Assembly: GCA_028571885.1 (NCBI GenBank) | Contig: JAPVVU010000056.1 | Coordinates: 1-12,044 of the forward strand | DNA from: Gammaproteobacteria bacterium | GTDB lineage: Bacteria > Pseudomonadota > Gammaproteobacteria > GRL18 | DNA: 12,044 nt | Direction: 5' to 3' | Shown here: piece by piece, positions 1 through 6,515 of the stretch | How the letters are laid out: each line of letters begins with the position of its first letter | Numbering within the stretch: the stretch's first letter is position 1 | Made by a program: the position numbers and the translations under genes | Notes under the pieces: generated by a model | The model's database searches: none | Told to the model about the DNA's origin: nothing | What the model saw: only the letters and a program-made list of their open reading frames with translations

Positions 1-15
1 CATTTAAGGAACATT

Positions 16-945
16 ATGAAACGAGTTATTAGTTTATTTCTTTTTTCTCTGAGCATTTTAATCACTACATCACCCTATGCAGCGGGCTCATGTGATTCAA
101 AGCGGGTTAAATTGCAGATGCTTGGTACCGGTGGCCCTGAATTACTTAATGAAAGAGCTTCTTCTGGTTATTTGCTCTGGCTGGATGAAAAAGCACGTAT
201 TGTCATTGATGCAGGCCCTGGCTCATTACAGCGTTTCAAGCAAAGCGGGGCACAATTTCCCGATCTCAGTGTATTTCTATTTACCCATTTTCATGTCGAT
301 CACAGCGCCGATCTGAGTGCCTATATCAAAGGCGGATTCTTCACTGAGCGAAGTGATGATCTCTTTATTTACGGCCCGTCAGGCGATACCTTTGTTCTAT
401 CCGCCGAACAGTTTGTCGAACGTCTATTCAGTGCAAAACACGGCGTATATCCCTATCTGTCACCGTTTATAAGCGATGATGCCCATAGCGCCTTTAAAAT
501 AAAAACCAAAACCATTGAATGGACCTATAAAGATCTTAATATACGCCCAGTTCACCAGGATAAAGATTTCATGATTAAAACCGTTTCTGTTCATCATGGC
601 CCTTTTCCTGCTCTGGCCTATCGAGTTGAAGTGGCTGGCTGTGTGATTAGTTTTACTGGTGATATGAGTGGCCGTTTACACACCATGCCCGATCTGGCGC
701 AAAACTCAGATCTTCTGGTTGCCCACAATGCCATTCCGGAAGGCGCAACAGGTGTACCGCAATTACTGCATATGAAACCCAGTTATATTGGTAAAATTGC
801 AGGCAGAGCCAGAGTTAAAAAATTATTGCTGACCCATATGATGGAACGCAGTATAAATCGCACAGATGAAACCATTAAACTCATTAAGGAGAACTATCAG
901 GGAGTTATTGTTTTTCCCAATGATTTAGATATTTTTCATCCTTAA
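16..945 (+). CDS. Exported metallo-beta-lactamase-fold hydrolase (RNase Z/arylsulfatase-like)
   Basis: The 309-residue protein is predicted to be a binuclear-metal hydrolase acting outside the cytoplasm. Residues 1-23 form a classic Sec signal peptide: a basic start (MKR), a hydrophobic core, then SPYAAG with a likely cut after Ala22 or Ala23. The fold signature is clear: LGTGGPE near 36-42, the metal motif THFHVDH with H91, H93, D95 and H96, H193/H194 in SVHHGPF, D216 in FTGDMS, H236, and H274 in LLTHMM. This order resembles the RNase Z/ElaC-type and arylsulfatase-type branch of the superfamily. The signal peptide argues against a tRNA-processing role, and the substrate is unknown. The start at 16 is supported by AAGGA at 6-10, five bases upstream. 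It converges with the downstream ATPase gene. The fold is near certain; the substrate is not. Confidence 0.9.
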   Translation: MKRVISLFLFSLSILITTSPYAAGSCDSKRVKLQMLGTGGPELLNERASSGYLLWLDEKARIVIDAGPGSLQRFKQSGAQFPDLSVFLFTHFHVDHSADLSAYIKGGFFTERSDDLFIYGPSGDTFVLSAEQFVERLFSAKHGVYPYLSPFISDDAHSAFKIKTKTIEWTYKDLNIRPVHQDKDFMIKTVSVHHGPFPALAYRVEVAGCVISFTGDMSGRLHTMPDLAQNSDLLVAHNAIPEGATGVPQLLHMKPSYIGKIAGRARVKKLLLTHMMERSINRTDETIKLIKENYQGVIVFPNDLDIFHP

Positions 946-964
946 CGGGAAAAAGCGTAATTAG

Positions 965-989
965 TTCTCTCTCCCAAAAGGAGAGAGAA
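965..989. terminator. Hairpin between convergent genes, possible bidirectional terminator
   Basis: A perfect 10-bp inverted repeat (TTCTCTCTCC at 965-974, GGAGAGAGAA at 980-989) has a 5-nt loop and sits between the ends of two convergent genes. No T-run follows the stem on either strand, so it does not fit the standard intrinsic terminator. Its position suggests transcript-end protection or weak termination. Confidence 0.45.
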
Positions 990-1029
990 ACTACAGTGCG
1001 GTACTGGAAGAGTGCTGTACTAAGTGTTG

Positions 1030-2877
1030 TCAAACAGATTTGCTAGTCACTTCCCGCTCACAGTAGATTGTATGCTCAAAGTGTATATCTTCAGGGAAAG
1101 ATTGGGCAATGATCCAGATTTGGGTTAAATCATCACTCAATTCCGGCAAAACGGATAATGAGCGTTTTGTACGTTCTTCATCAAAAAAAGCAAAGGGTTC
1201 ATCCAGGATAAGGAATTGTCGACTATGCACTTTCCGACTGACCATTTCTTGTGACAGCGCCAGACGCACAGCCAGCATAATTTGGCGCTGAGTACCGCTG
1301 GAAATTTCATCCAGCTCCATAAAGTCATGCTTCTCATTGGAGAAAACCCGCACGGTTAGATCATCATCAATTTGTAAATGTTCATAACGATTTTCAGTGA
1401 ATAACGGCAGCGTTTTGCTCACGTGATCTCGAATTATATGATTAAAACGTTTTGACAGATGTCGAGTTGCACCGCCTAATAGTCCGGATGCCAGCTCTCT
1501 GAGCTGATTCCTTGCTTGTTTATCTGCAATCTGTGTTTGCAGGTCATCAATTTTTTCCTGTAACTCAGCAGCACGTTTAACCCGATCGCGTTCAATCACT
1601 AACCCCGCTGAAAGCTGACTGATCTGATCAGCCTTCTGCTCCTGCTGCTCAGCTAAAAAACGGATATCCGGATCAGTCGCTTCCGCTAATTGTTTCTCTC
1701 TCATCTGAGAGCTTGAGATCAACGCAATCTGATGCTTTCGTGTTTCATCTGTTGAAGAGCCTTCAGCGGGTGAAGAGCCCTCAGCGGATAAAGAGCCCTC
1801 AGCCCTTAAAGAGCCCTCAAGCGCATTCATTTTTTCTGCCAGTGCTTTGCCAGTCATGCCCAGGCGTTCGATGTTCCCCTTATGGCTGATAATAGCAGCC
1901 CAAAATGCAAGGAATAGAAAAGTGGCGACGCCGCCAATATAGAGTAAATAAACGTAGTGTTCTATGGCCACCTGAGGCAGGTTTGTCTGAAGAACATTAC
2001 TGAGTTGCTCATGCACAGAAGTATCAGGCATTTTCATCAATACCCACCACAAAGCAAATGCCCCCGCAGCAATAATGAAATAGACGAAACGCCAAAAAGA
2101 GCCTCGGCCTTTTTTACTCAAATAACGACTGAGTTCAGGTGCCGTATCATTATATTCATCAATTAAATTTTGATAATCAGCCCGAGTTTCATCTATTTGA
2201 GCCTTTTCTTTAAGCGCCGCATCATGCTCTGCAGTCAGTGAATCAAGGTAACCATTTTCCAGTTCTAATCCATCGACCTCTTCTGCAATTTGAGCAATTC
2301 GACTATTCAGCTCTTCTGATGCTTCAATATCGTGTTGCATATCTTCATGAATATCACTATCACAATATTCCATGGTGGCAATACCTGCCATCGTTTTTAA
2401 GGCATAACTATGTGGGTGAGGTGTGGTAATTTCTCTTTGTGCCAGATAAAAAGATTCAATAAATTCATCAAATTCAACTGAGGTTAATTCAAACAGTGCT
2501 TCTTCTACTCGTTCAATACCTCGGGCAATAGGATTTTCTTCGTTATAAACATGATATAACTTGGCTGAATGATTACCATCGCAGTCCAGCATACGAGTAA
2601 TGGCATACTGTTCATCATTTGGACTATCAGCTTTATGATTACTAAAACGAATGGTCACACTGCAGTCACTTTCACCCCAGCGAATAATTTTATCCAGATC
2701 ATCTTCATTAATGGAAAAAGTTCGACCAAATAAAGCAAAACAAATTGTTTCACCAATGGTACTTTTACCCGACTCATTAAAACCACTGATAGCAATCACA
2801 CCTTCTTCAGGCAGATCCTGCAAGTCCAGTGTTTCATATTTAAGGACATTTTTTGCATTGATACTATGAATAATCAT
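1030..2877 (-). CDS. Membrane-anchored SMC/Rad50-like AAA ATPase
   Basis: About 615 residues with a split ABC-type ATPase head. The N-terminal lobe (MIIHSINAKNVLKYETLDL) carries Walker A GFNESGKST near residues 32-40. The C-terminal lobe carries the signature ISSGTQRQ near 525-532 and Walker B FLILDEPFAF near 555-564. In between are short coiled-coil stretches (about 185-255 and 390-460) and two hydrophobic segments, about 261-281 and 308-330, with a small loop between them. Both look membrane-spanning and would place the heads in the cytoplasm. This resembles SbcC/RecF/YhaN-like proteins but lacks a zinc-hook CxxC and is much shorter than SbcC. A four-unit EGS-type repeat follows the second segment. 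A GTG start at 2883 is possible. I prefer ATG at 2877, which overlaps the upstream stop as ATGA and has GAGGGG about six bases upstream. DNA repair or end sensing at the membrane is inference; no nuclease partner is encoded nearby. Confidence 0.85.
   Translation of the reverse strand: MIIHSINAKNVLKYETLDLQDLPEEGVIAISGFNESGKSTIGETICFALFGRTFSINEDDLDKIIRWGESDCSVTIRFSNHKADSPNDEQYAITRMLDCDGNHSAKLYHVYNEENPIARGIERVEEALFELTSVEFDEFIESFYLAQREITTPHPHSYALKTMAGIATMEYCDSDIHEDMQHDIEASEELNSRIAQIAEEVDGLELENGYLDSLTAEHDAALKEKAQIDETRADYQNLIDEYNDTAPELSRYLSKKGRGSFWRFVYFIIAAGAFALWWVLMKMPDTSVHEQLSNVLQTNLPQVAIEHYVYLLYIGGVATFLFLAFWAAIISHKGNIERLGMTGKALAEKMNALEGSLRAEGSLSAEGSSPAEGSSTDETRKHQIALISSSQMREKQLAEATDPDIRFLAEQQEQKADQISQLSAGLVIERDRVKRAAELQEKIDDLQTQIADKQARNQLRELASGLLGGATRHLSKRFNHIIRDHVSKTLPLFTENRYEHLQIDDDLTVRVFSNEKHDFMELDEISSGTQRQIMLAVRLALSQEMVSRKVHSRQFLILDEPFAFFDEERTKRSLSVLPELSDDLTQIWIIAQSFPEDIHFEHTIYCEREVTSKSV
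1754..1825. repeat. Four tandem 18-bp repeats inside the SMC-like ATPase gene
   Basis: Four consecutive 18-base units (1754-1771, 1772-1789, 1790-1807, 1808-1825) share the core AAGAGCCCTCAGC with a few changes. As 18 is a multiple of three, each unit adds six residues of the type AEGS(S/L)(P/S/R) to the protein, and copy-number change would keep the frame. The repeat lies just C-terminal to the second membrane segment and looks like a flexible, variable-length linker. Confidence 0.85.
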
Positions 2878-3071
2878 ACCCACCCCTCATCTTCAAGCAT
2901 TTGCAACTTACGTAAAGTGAGTTCTTTGGCTTCCTCAAAAGCTTTTTCATCAAAATCTTCACCTGAATTCATCCGGCGCTCTTTTTCCTGATGACAAAAG
3001 CTGGTGAACTCTTCAATCGTTGTTTGACGCTCAGTCATATTCAAAGGTTTGGGATCCACAGCACCCGGCAT
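2874..3071 (-). CDS. Small hypothetical protein, coupled to the SMC-like ATPase
   Basis: This 65-residue protein matches no family I recognise. It is highly charged, has no signal peptide or membrane segment, and its second half (about residues 30-62, EDFDEKAFEEAKELTLRKLQMLEDEG) looks like one long amphipathic helix. The start at 3071 is well supported by AAGGAG six to seven bases upstream. Its TGA overlaps the ATG of the downstream ATPase gene (ATGA), so the two are very likely co-translated. That coupling suggests a small accessory subunit or regulator of the ATPase, but this is inferred from context only. An internal Met12 start is possible but lacks a comparable ribosome site. Confidence 0.75.
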   Translation of the reverse strand: MPGAVDPKPLNMTERQTTIEEFTSFCHQEKERRMNSGEDFDEKAFEEAKELTLRKLQMLEDEGWV

Positions 3072-3192
3072 GACACTCTCCTTTCAAATTTTGTATATTA
3101 TTAAATTTCTCAGATACGTCATGTGATGCTAAAAACATATCGAGCCATAAATAGGTCTTTTATAAGCATTTTAAGATACACTATTATTCTTG

Positions 3193-3280
3193 TCACTTAC
3201 AGTCAGTATGACAAAAAATATTTTTTTTCTTGATCATAAACAGTAAGTGACCGATTATTAAAGAAAAAATTACTCACTTA
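3193..3280. promoter_or_regulatory. Possible operator cluster: three TCACTTA sites
   Basis: TCACTTA occurs at 3193-3199 (+), as TAAGTGA at 3244-3250 (-) and at 3274-3280 (+). The first two form a 12-bp inverted pair with one mismatch. The third sits where the -35 box of the rightward promoter should be. Repetition in both orientations around a promoter suggests binding by a regulator. No known consensus was recognised, and AT-rich DNA makes short repeats less significant. Confidence 0.35.
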
Positions 3281-3295
3281 AATAGAACTAATCTA

Positions 3296-3301
3296 TATAA
3301 T
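3296..3301 (+). promoter_or_regulatory. Putative -10 box of the STAS-like gene
   Basis: A perfect TATAAT lies 44 bases before the start codon at 3346. No good TTGACA-like box exists at the right distance. Instead a TCACTTA repeat occupies that region, which would fit an activator-dependent promoter. The -10 match alone in AT-rich DNA is moderate evidence. Confidence 0.45.
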
Positions 3302-3345
3302 AATTATCTTATCAATTCATTATTTGGCGATACACACGATAACTT

Positions 3346-3744
3346 ATGACTATAAACGTAAATTTTATTGATAATGGCAGAGGGGTCGAAATTCTAGCCA
3401 GTGGTTTAGTGACAGGCAATGAGATCATCTCTGCTCACAAAGAAATCTATGCGCCCGACAAGCTGGAAAATCAACGTTATCATATCATCGATAAATCCCA
3501 ATGCACTGAATATGATGTGAACGCATCTGATATTGAGACCATGAGTCAACTGGATCGTGACGCTGCACAAGTGAATGCCAATATTATTATAGCAATTGTT
3601 GAATCCAGCTGTCTGAAATTCAGCTTATCAGAACTCTGGCAGGCTCATGTCGAATCATTTATCAAACACAGTAAATCATTTTCAAATCGTGCCGATGCGG
3701 AGCAATGGATTGGTGAAACTCTGGAAGAAAACAAAAGCAGGTAG
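3346..3744 (+). CDS. STAS/SpoIIAA-like domain protein
   Basis: A 132-residue soluble protein with no signal peptide or membrane segment. The pattern is alternating beta strands and helices: an N-terminal strand with a glycine turn (VNFIDNGRGVEILASG), a hydrophobic strand RYHIIDKS near 44-51, a helix 60-76, strand IIIAIVES near 80-87, and a C-terminal helix pair ending in SNRADAEQWIGETL. The ending, where a phenylalanine- or serine-rich turn leads into (D/E)AExW(I/L), is typical of SpoIIAA-like/STAS-fold proteins. That family contains many small proteins of unknown role, some in anti-anti-sigma circuits and some binding lipids. No clear phosphorylatable-serine motif was identified. The ribosome site upstream of ATG 3346 is weak. 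The gene stands alone and converges with the hslVU operon. The reading frame is convincing; the family call is moderate. Confidence 0.7.
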   Translation: MTINVNFIDNGRGVEILASGLVTGNEIISAHKEIYAPDKLENQRYHIIDKSQCTEYDVNASDIETMSQLDRDAAQVNANIIIAIVESSCLKFSLSELWQAHVESFIKHSKSFSNRADAEQWIGETLEENKSR

Positions 3745-3775
3745 AGCGTCTATCAGAAAACAGAGAACCTGCTTT
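3726..3775 (-). terminator. Intrinsic-type terminator for the hslVU-DUF971 operon
   Basis: AAAGCAGGT (3734-3742) and ACCTGCTTT (3767-3775) are perfect 9-bp complements with a 24-base loop. Read on the minus strand, the stem is followed by TTGTTTTCTT, a T-rich tail, just after the DUF971 stop codon. The left arm overlaps the last codons and stop of the + strand gene. The long loop lowers confidence. Confidence 0.5.
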
Positions 3776-3790
3776 AAAGTTCAAAAGACC

Positions 3791-4162
3791 TTAATTCAAT
3801 TTGCGTTCATGCCCGGCATCTTTCAGTTTTTGTAAATAATCCTGCCACATTTTTTCCTGATTCTGGCCATAATCATAAAACAGATCCCATGAAAAAATAC
3901 CGCTATCATGGCCATCGGTAAATTCAATTTTGATCGCGTAGTTGCCAACCGGTTCTAAGGCTTTTATATTGACGTTTTCTTTACCAAGCTGCAGCGTTTC
4001 TTCACCTGGCGCATGGCCTCTCACTTCTGCTGAGGGAGAGTGGACTCTCAGAAATTCACTGGAAAAATGAAAACGGGAACCATCCTCAAAAGCAATTTCC
4101 AGCTCATGTGATTTTTGGTGTAAGTTAATTTCAGTTGGTGTTGGTGTTTTTTGTTCAGACAT
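3791..4162 (-). CDS. DUF971 domain protein downstream of hslU
   Basis: This 123-residue protein matches the DUF971 family, the domain also found at the N-terminus of gamma-butyrobetaine hydroxylase. Recognisable features are the early strands (EINLHQKSHELEIAFEDGSRFHFSSEFLRVHSPSAEVRG, about 11-49), the VNIKALEPVGNYAIKIEFTDGHDSGIFSWDLFYDYG block (about 64-99), and a C-terminal helix KMWQDYLQKLKDAG. The HDSGIFSW segment is the family hallmark. A possible metal-binding or Fe-S-related role has been proposed for the domain, but I see no cysteine cluster here. It lies 57 bases after hslU on the same strand, an arrangement common in Gammaproteobacteria, and is probably the last gene of that operon. 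Its link to the protease is unexplained. Confidence 0.88.
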   Translation of the reverse strand: MSEQKTPTPTEINLHQKSHELEIAFEDGSRFHFSSEFLRVHSPSAEVRGHAPGEETLQLGKENVNIKALEPVGNYAIKIEFTDGHDSGIFSWDLFYDYGQNQEKMWQDYLQKLKDAGHERKLN

Positions 4163-4219
4163 ATCTTATTCTCTAGTTGTTAGGGCATTCGTTATAAAGT
4201 GCTGGAAATAAAGAGTGAT

Positions 4220-5578
4220 CTATAAAATATAGCGTGATAGATCTTCATTGATAGCCAGTTCACCCAGCTGATCATCCACATATCGACCATCGATGGTCAG
4301 ACTTTCACCCGGTTTATCACATGCTTCATAAGAAATGGATTCTAATAAGCGTTCCATAATGGTATGCAAACGTCTGGCGCCGATATTTTCTGTTGACTCA
4401 TTCACGGTGAAGGCCACTTCGGCTATGCGTTCGATAGCACTGGTTTCAAATTTGAGATCAAGCGCTTCAGTTTTCATCAAGGCAATATATTGTTCTGTCA
4501 GCGAGGCATCGGGTTCAACCAGAATGCGACTGAAATCTTTCACATCCAGCGCACTTAATTCAACTCGAATGGGCAGTCTGCCCTGCAGCTCAGGGATCAG
4601 ATCAGAAGGCTTGCACAGATGAAAAGCACCTGAACAGATAAACAGAATATGATCGGTTTTAATCATACCGTGCTTAGTGGAGACTGTACTGCCTTCAACC
4701 AGTGGTAATAAATCACGCTGTACACCCTCACGGGATACTTCAGGGCCATGTCCGCTGCTGCGAGTCGCAATTTTGTCAATTTCATCAAGAAAGACAATAC
4801 CATGTTGTTCTACATTGTTCACAGCCTGTTGTTTGGTCTCTTCTTCGTTGATTAATTTGGCCGCTTCTTCTTCTGTGAGCACTTTCAAGGCATCTTTAAC
4901 AGGTGTTTTGCGACGTTTCGTCTTACCGCTGCCGCCCAGATTCTGAAACATACCCTGAAGCTGGCTGGTCATCTCTTCCATGCCCGGCGGTGCCATAATT
5001 TCCACACCCACGCTGGGCACATTCACTTCTATTTCAATTTCTTTATCATCCAGCTTGCCTTCACGCAGCATTTTGCGGAATTTTTGTCTGGTGGATGATT
5101 CTGCAGAAGAGCCTGCCAGCTCAGAATCTGCATGCCATTCATCATTATCATTTGCGCCTCGAGCAGGCGGCAATAAAATATCCAAAACGCGTTCTTCAGC
5201 TGCATCCATGGCACGGTTTTGGACCTTTTCCATGGCCTGTTCACGCGTCATTTTTATAGAAACATCGAGAAGATCGCGGATGATCGATTCAACATCCCGA
5301 CCAACATAGCCAACTTCTGTAAACTTTGTTGCTTCGATTTTAATAAACGGGGCATTGGCCAGACGTGCCAGTCTGCGGGCAATTTCTGTTTTACCAACCC
5401 CTGTCGGGCCAATCATAAGAATATTTTTAGGGGTAATTTCACTGCACAGCGGTTCATCCACCTGACTTCTGCGCCAGCGATTACGCAATGCAATGGCTAC
5501 TGCTCGTTTGGCATCTGCCTGACCGATAATATGTTTATCCAGTTCCTGAACAATTTCTCTTGGGGTCATTTGAGACAT
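4220..5578 (-). CDS. hslU: HslU (ClpY), ATPase subunit of the HslVU protease
   Basis: A 452-residue AAA+ unfoldase, near the 443 of E. coli, that feeds unfolded proteins into the HslV chamber in the cytoplasm. Walker A GPTGVGKT is at 57-64, the substrate-gripping pore loop GYVG at 90-93, Walker B FLDEID around 263-268 with D265 and E266, and the arginine finger R334 in ELQGRLP. Sensor 2 lies in ENIGARRL. The intermediate I-domain spans about 110-245. The C-terminus LSRYIL is the conserved tail that docks into HslV. One oddity is C322 in FHLCKPSD, where the family usually has a small residue such as Ala before KPSD. The start at 5578 is 50 bases after the hslV stop; a purine-rich GGAG lies rather far upstream, so translation may depend partly on hslV. 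Confidence 0.98.
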   Translation of the reverse strand: MSQMTPREIVQELDKHIIGQADAKRAVAIALRNRWRRSQVDEPLCSEITPKNILMIGPTGVGKTEIARRLARLANAPFIKIEATKFTEVGYVGRDVESIIRDLLDVSIKMTREQAMEKVQNRAMDAAEERVLDILLPPARGANDNDEWHADSELAGSSAESSTRQKFRKMLREGKLDDKEIEIEVNVPSVGVEIMAPPGMEEMTSQLQGMFQNLGGSGKTKRRKTPVKDALKVLTEEEAAKLINEEETKQQAVNNVEQHGIVFLDEIDKIATRSSGHGPEVSREGVQRDLLPLVEGSTVSTKHGMIKTDHILFICSGAFHLCKPSDLIPELQGRLPIRVELSALDVKDFSRILVEPDASLTEQYIALMKTEALDLKFETSAIERIAEVAFTVNESTENIGARRLHTIMERLLESISYEACDKPGESLTIDGRYVDDQLGELAINEDLSRYIL

Positions 5579-5628
5579 TGACTCTATAAACTCCTGTTCC
5601 AGTATATTTTTGTCGTCAGCCTATTGAA

Positions 5629-6171
5629 TTATTCTAAATCCAATACTTCAATAGTATGGTTATGATTGGTATAAATACAGATATCACCGGCAATCGTCAG
5701 TCCCTTTTCAACAATTTCCTGGGCACTCAATTCAGTATTATCCAACAACGCCCGGGCAGCGGATTGGGCATAGGGGCCACCAGAGCCAATAGCAATCAGA
5801 CCTTCTTCAGGTTCAATAACATCGCCATTGCCGGTAATAATTAACGATGCATTTTGATCGGCAACAGCCAATAATGCTTCTAATTTGCGCAAAGATTGTT
5901 CTGTACGCCAATCTTTAGCCAGTTCGACTGCTGCACGAACCAGCTGGCCGCGATGTTTTTCCAGTTTGGTTTCAAAACGCTCAAACAGGGTGAACGCATC
6001 GGCAGTTCCACCGGCAAAGCCAGCGATGACTTTGTCGTGAAACAAACGACGAACCTTGCGTGCATTGCCTTTCATAATGGTATTGCCCAGCGATACCTGG
6101 CCGTCACCACCGATAACCACCTGGTTACCACGACGCACTGAAAGGATTGTTGTTCCTCTATATTGTTCCAA
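5629..6171 (-). CDS. hslV: HslV (ClpQ), threonine protease subunit of HslVU
   Basis: The product is the proteasome-beta-like peptidase that assembles as a double hexamer and is activated by HslU. From the TTG at 6171 it has 180 residues, close to the family's 175-180. The short leader MEQYRG precedes the TTILSVRRG block, whose first Thr becomes the nucleophile after cleavage. GGDGQVSLGNTIMKGNARKVRRL, HDKVIAGFAGGTADAFTLFERFE and AIGSGGPYAQSAARAL are all family blocks. An in-frame ATG at 6213 would add 14 residues (MFWLKAHRSSRINT) that look non-native and has no ribosome site. The TTG has AGGA eight bases upstream. I therefore prefer TTG. It is the first gene of the hslV-hslU-DUF971 operon. Confidence 0.96.
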   Translation of the reverse strand: MEQYRGTTILSVRRGNQVVIGGDGQVSLGNTIMKGNARKVRRLFHDKVIAGFAGGTADAFTLFERFETKLEKHRGQLVRAAVELAKDWRTEQSLRKLEALLAVADQNASLIITGNGDVIEPEEGLIAIGSGGPYAQSAARALLDNTELSAQEIVEKGLTIAGDICIYTNHNHTIEVLDLE

Positions 6172-6223
6172 TGTATTTATCCTGCTTGATCTATGAGCCT
6201 TCAGCCAAAACATGTTGCGGCCA

Positions 6224-6258
6224 CTGTTTCTATGAGAACATTAAATCCTCATAGACAG
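6224..6258 (-). promoter_or_regulatory. Stem-loop with repeated TCTATGAG upstream of hslV
   Basis: TCTATGAG (6229-6236) and CTCATAGA (6248-6255) form an 8-bp stem with an 11-base loop. It extends to 11 bp (CTGT...ACAG) if two bases bulge out. A third direct TCTATGAG lies at 6190-6197, close to the hslV ribosome site. It may act in the hslV leader RNA or as an operator. No clear heat-shock (CTTGAAA/CCCCAT) promoter was found. Confidence 0.4.
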
Positions 6259-6387
6259 CAGACAATTTTATGTTCTATAAGAGTTCTTTGAAATAAGGCT
6301 TATTTATACTAAAATCAAGGTATCACAGTTCATTTAGTTGATTCATTTTGTTCTTTTTACACATTTTTCCTTTTACAAATTTGTTTT

Positions 6388-6416
6388 TTGCAACTTTATT
6401 TACAACTTTTTATAAC
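6388..6416 (+). promoter_or_regulatory. Sigma70-like promoter for the adenylate cyclase gene
   Basis: TTGCAA at 6388-6393 and TATAAC at 6411-6416 are separated by exactly 17 bases. Each hexamer matches consensus at four or five of six positions. It lies about 100 bases upstream of the start at 6516, leaving a leader of roughly 90 bases. The AT-rich setting raises the chance of a false match. Confidence 0.55.
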
Positions 6417-6515
6417 TTTTTTTATTACAAGGACGTCATTATATGGCGAATCAGAATATAAGATTCATGTTATTCTCAACAAATTATATAAAAAAATATT
6501 TTACAATGAGCCTCT

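Larger units (their letters stand above)
3072..3345. other. AT-rich divergent intergenic region with repeated TCACTTA motif
   Basis: This 274-base spacer separates two divergently read genes and must hold the promoters of both. It contains GTCACTTACAGT at 3192-3203 and its near-complement ACAGTAAGTGAC at 3240-3251 (11 of 12 bases paired, 36 bases apart). A third TCACTTA lies at 3274-3280. I see no convincing ORF or structured RNA. A promoter for the leftward gene could not be fixed; only weak AT-rich -10 candidates are present around 3092-3104. Confidence 0.6.
6172..6515. other. AT-rich divergent region between hslV and the cyclase gene
   Basis: About 340 bases with no supportable gene. The left third holds the hslV leader, with its AGGA ribosome site and the TCTATGAG stem-loop. 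The middle is poly-T and A rich (6300-6430). The right part holds a good sigma70-like promoter for the cyclase gene and a minor inverted repeat GAATC/GATTC around 6448-6466. A promoter for hslV on the minus strand could be TAAAAT with a weak -35, but support is poor. Confidence 0.6.

Noticed and set aside
995..1021. Direct repeat AGTGCGGTACT / AGTGCTGTACT in the 946-1029 gap
   Set aside because: Only 10 of 11 bases, single pair, no flanking structure; likely chance.
1109..2869. Reading frames on + strand opposite the ATPase gene
   Set aside because: Antisense to a gene with clear motifs; compositions look random and no start signals are seen.
4335..5581. Several long + strand reading frames opposite hslU
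   Set aside because: They lie antisense to a certain gene, show no protein-family features and have no ribosome sites; they are by-products of hslU codon use.
6259..6330. Heat-shock (sigma32) promoter for hslVU
   Set aside because: No CTTGAAA-like box with a CCCCAT-like partner could be found on the minus strand; only weak AT-rich sigma70 candidates.
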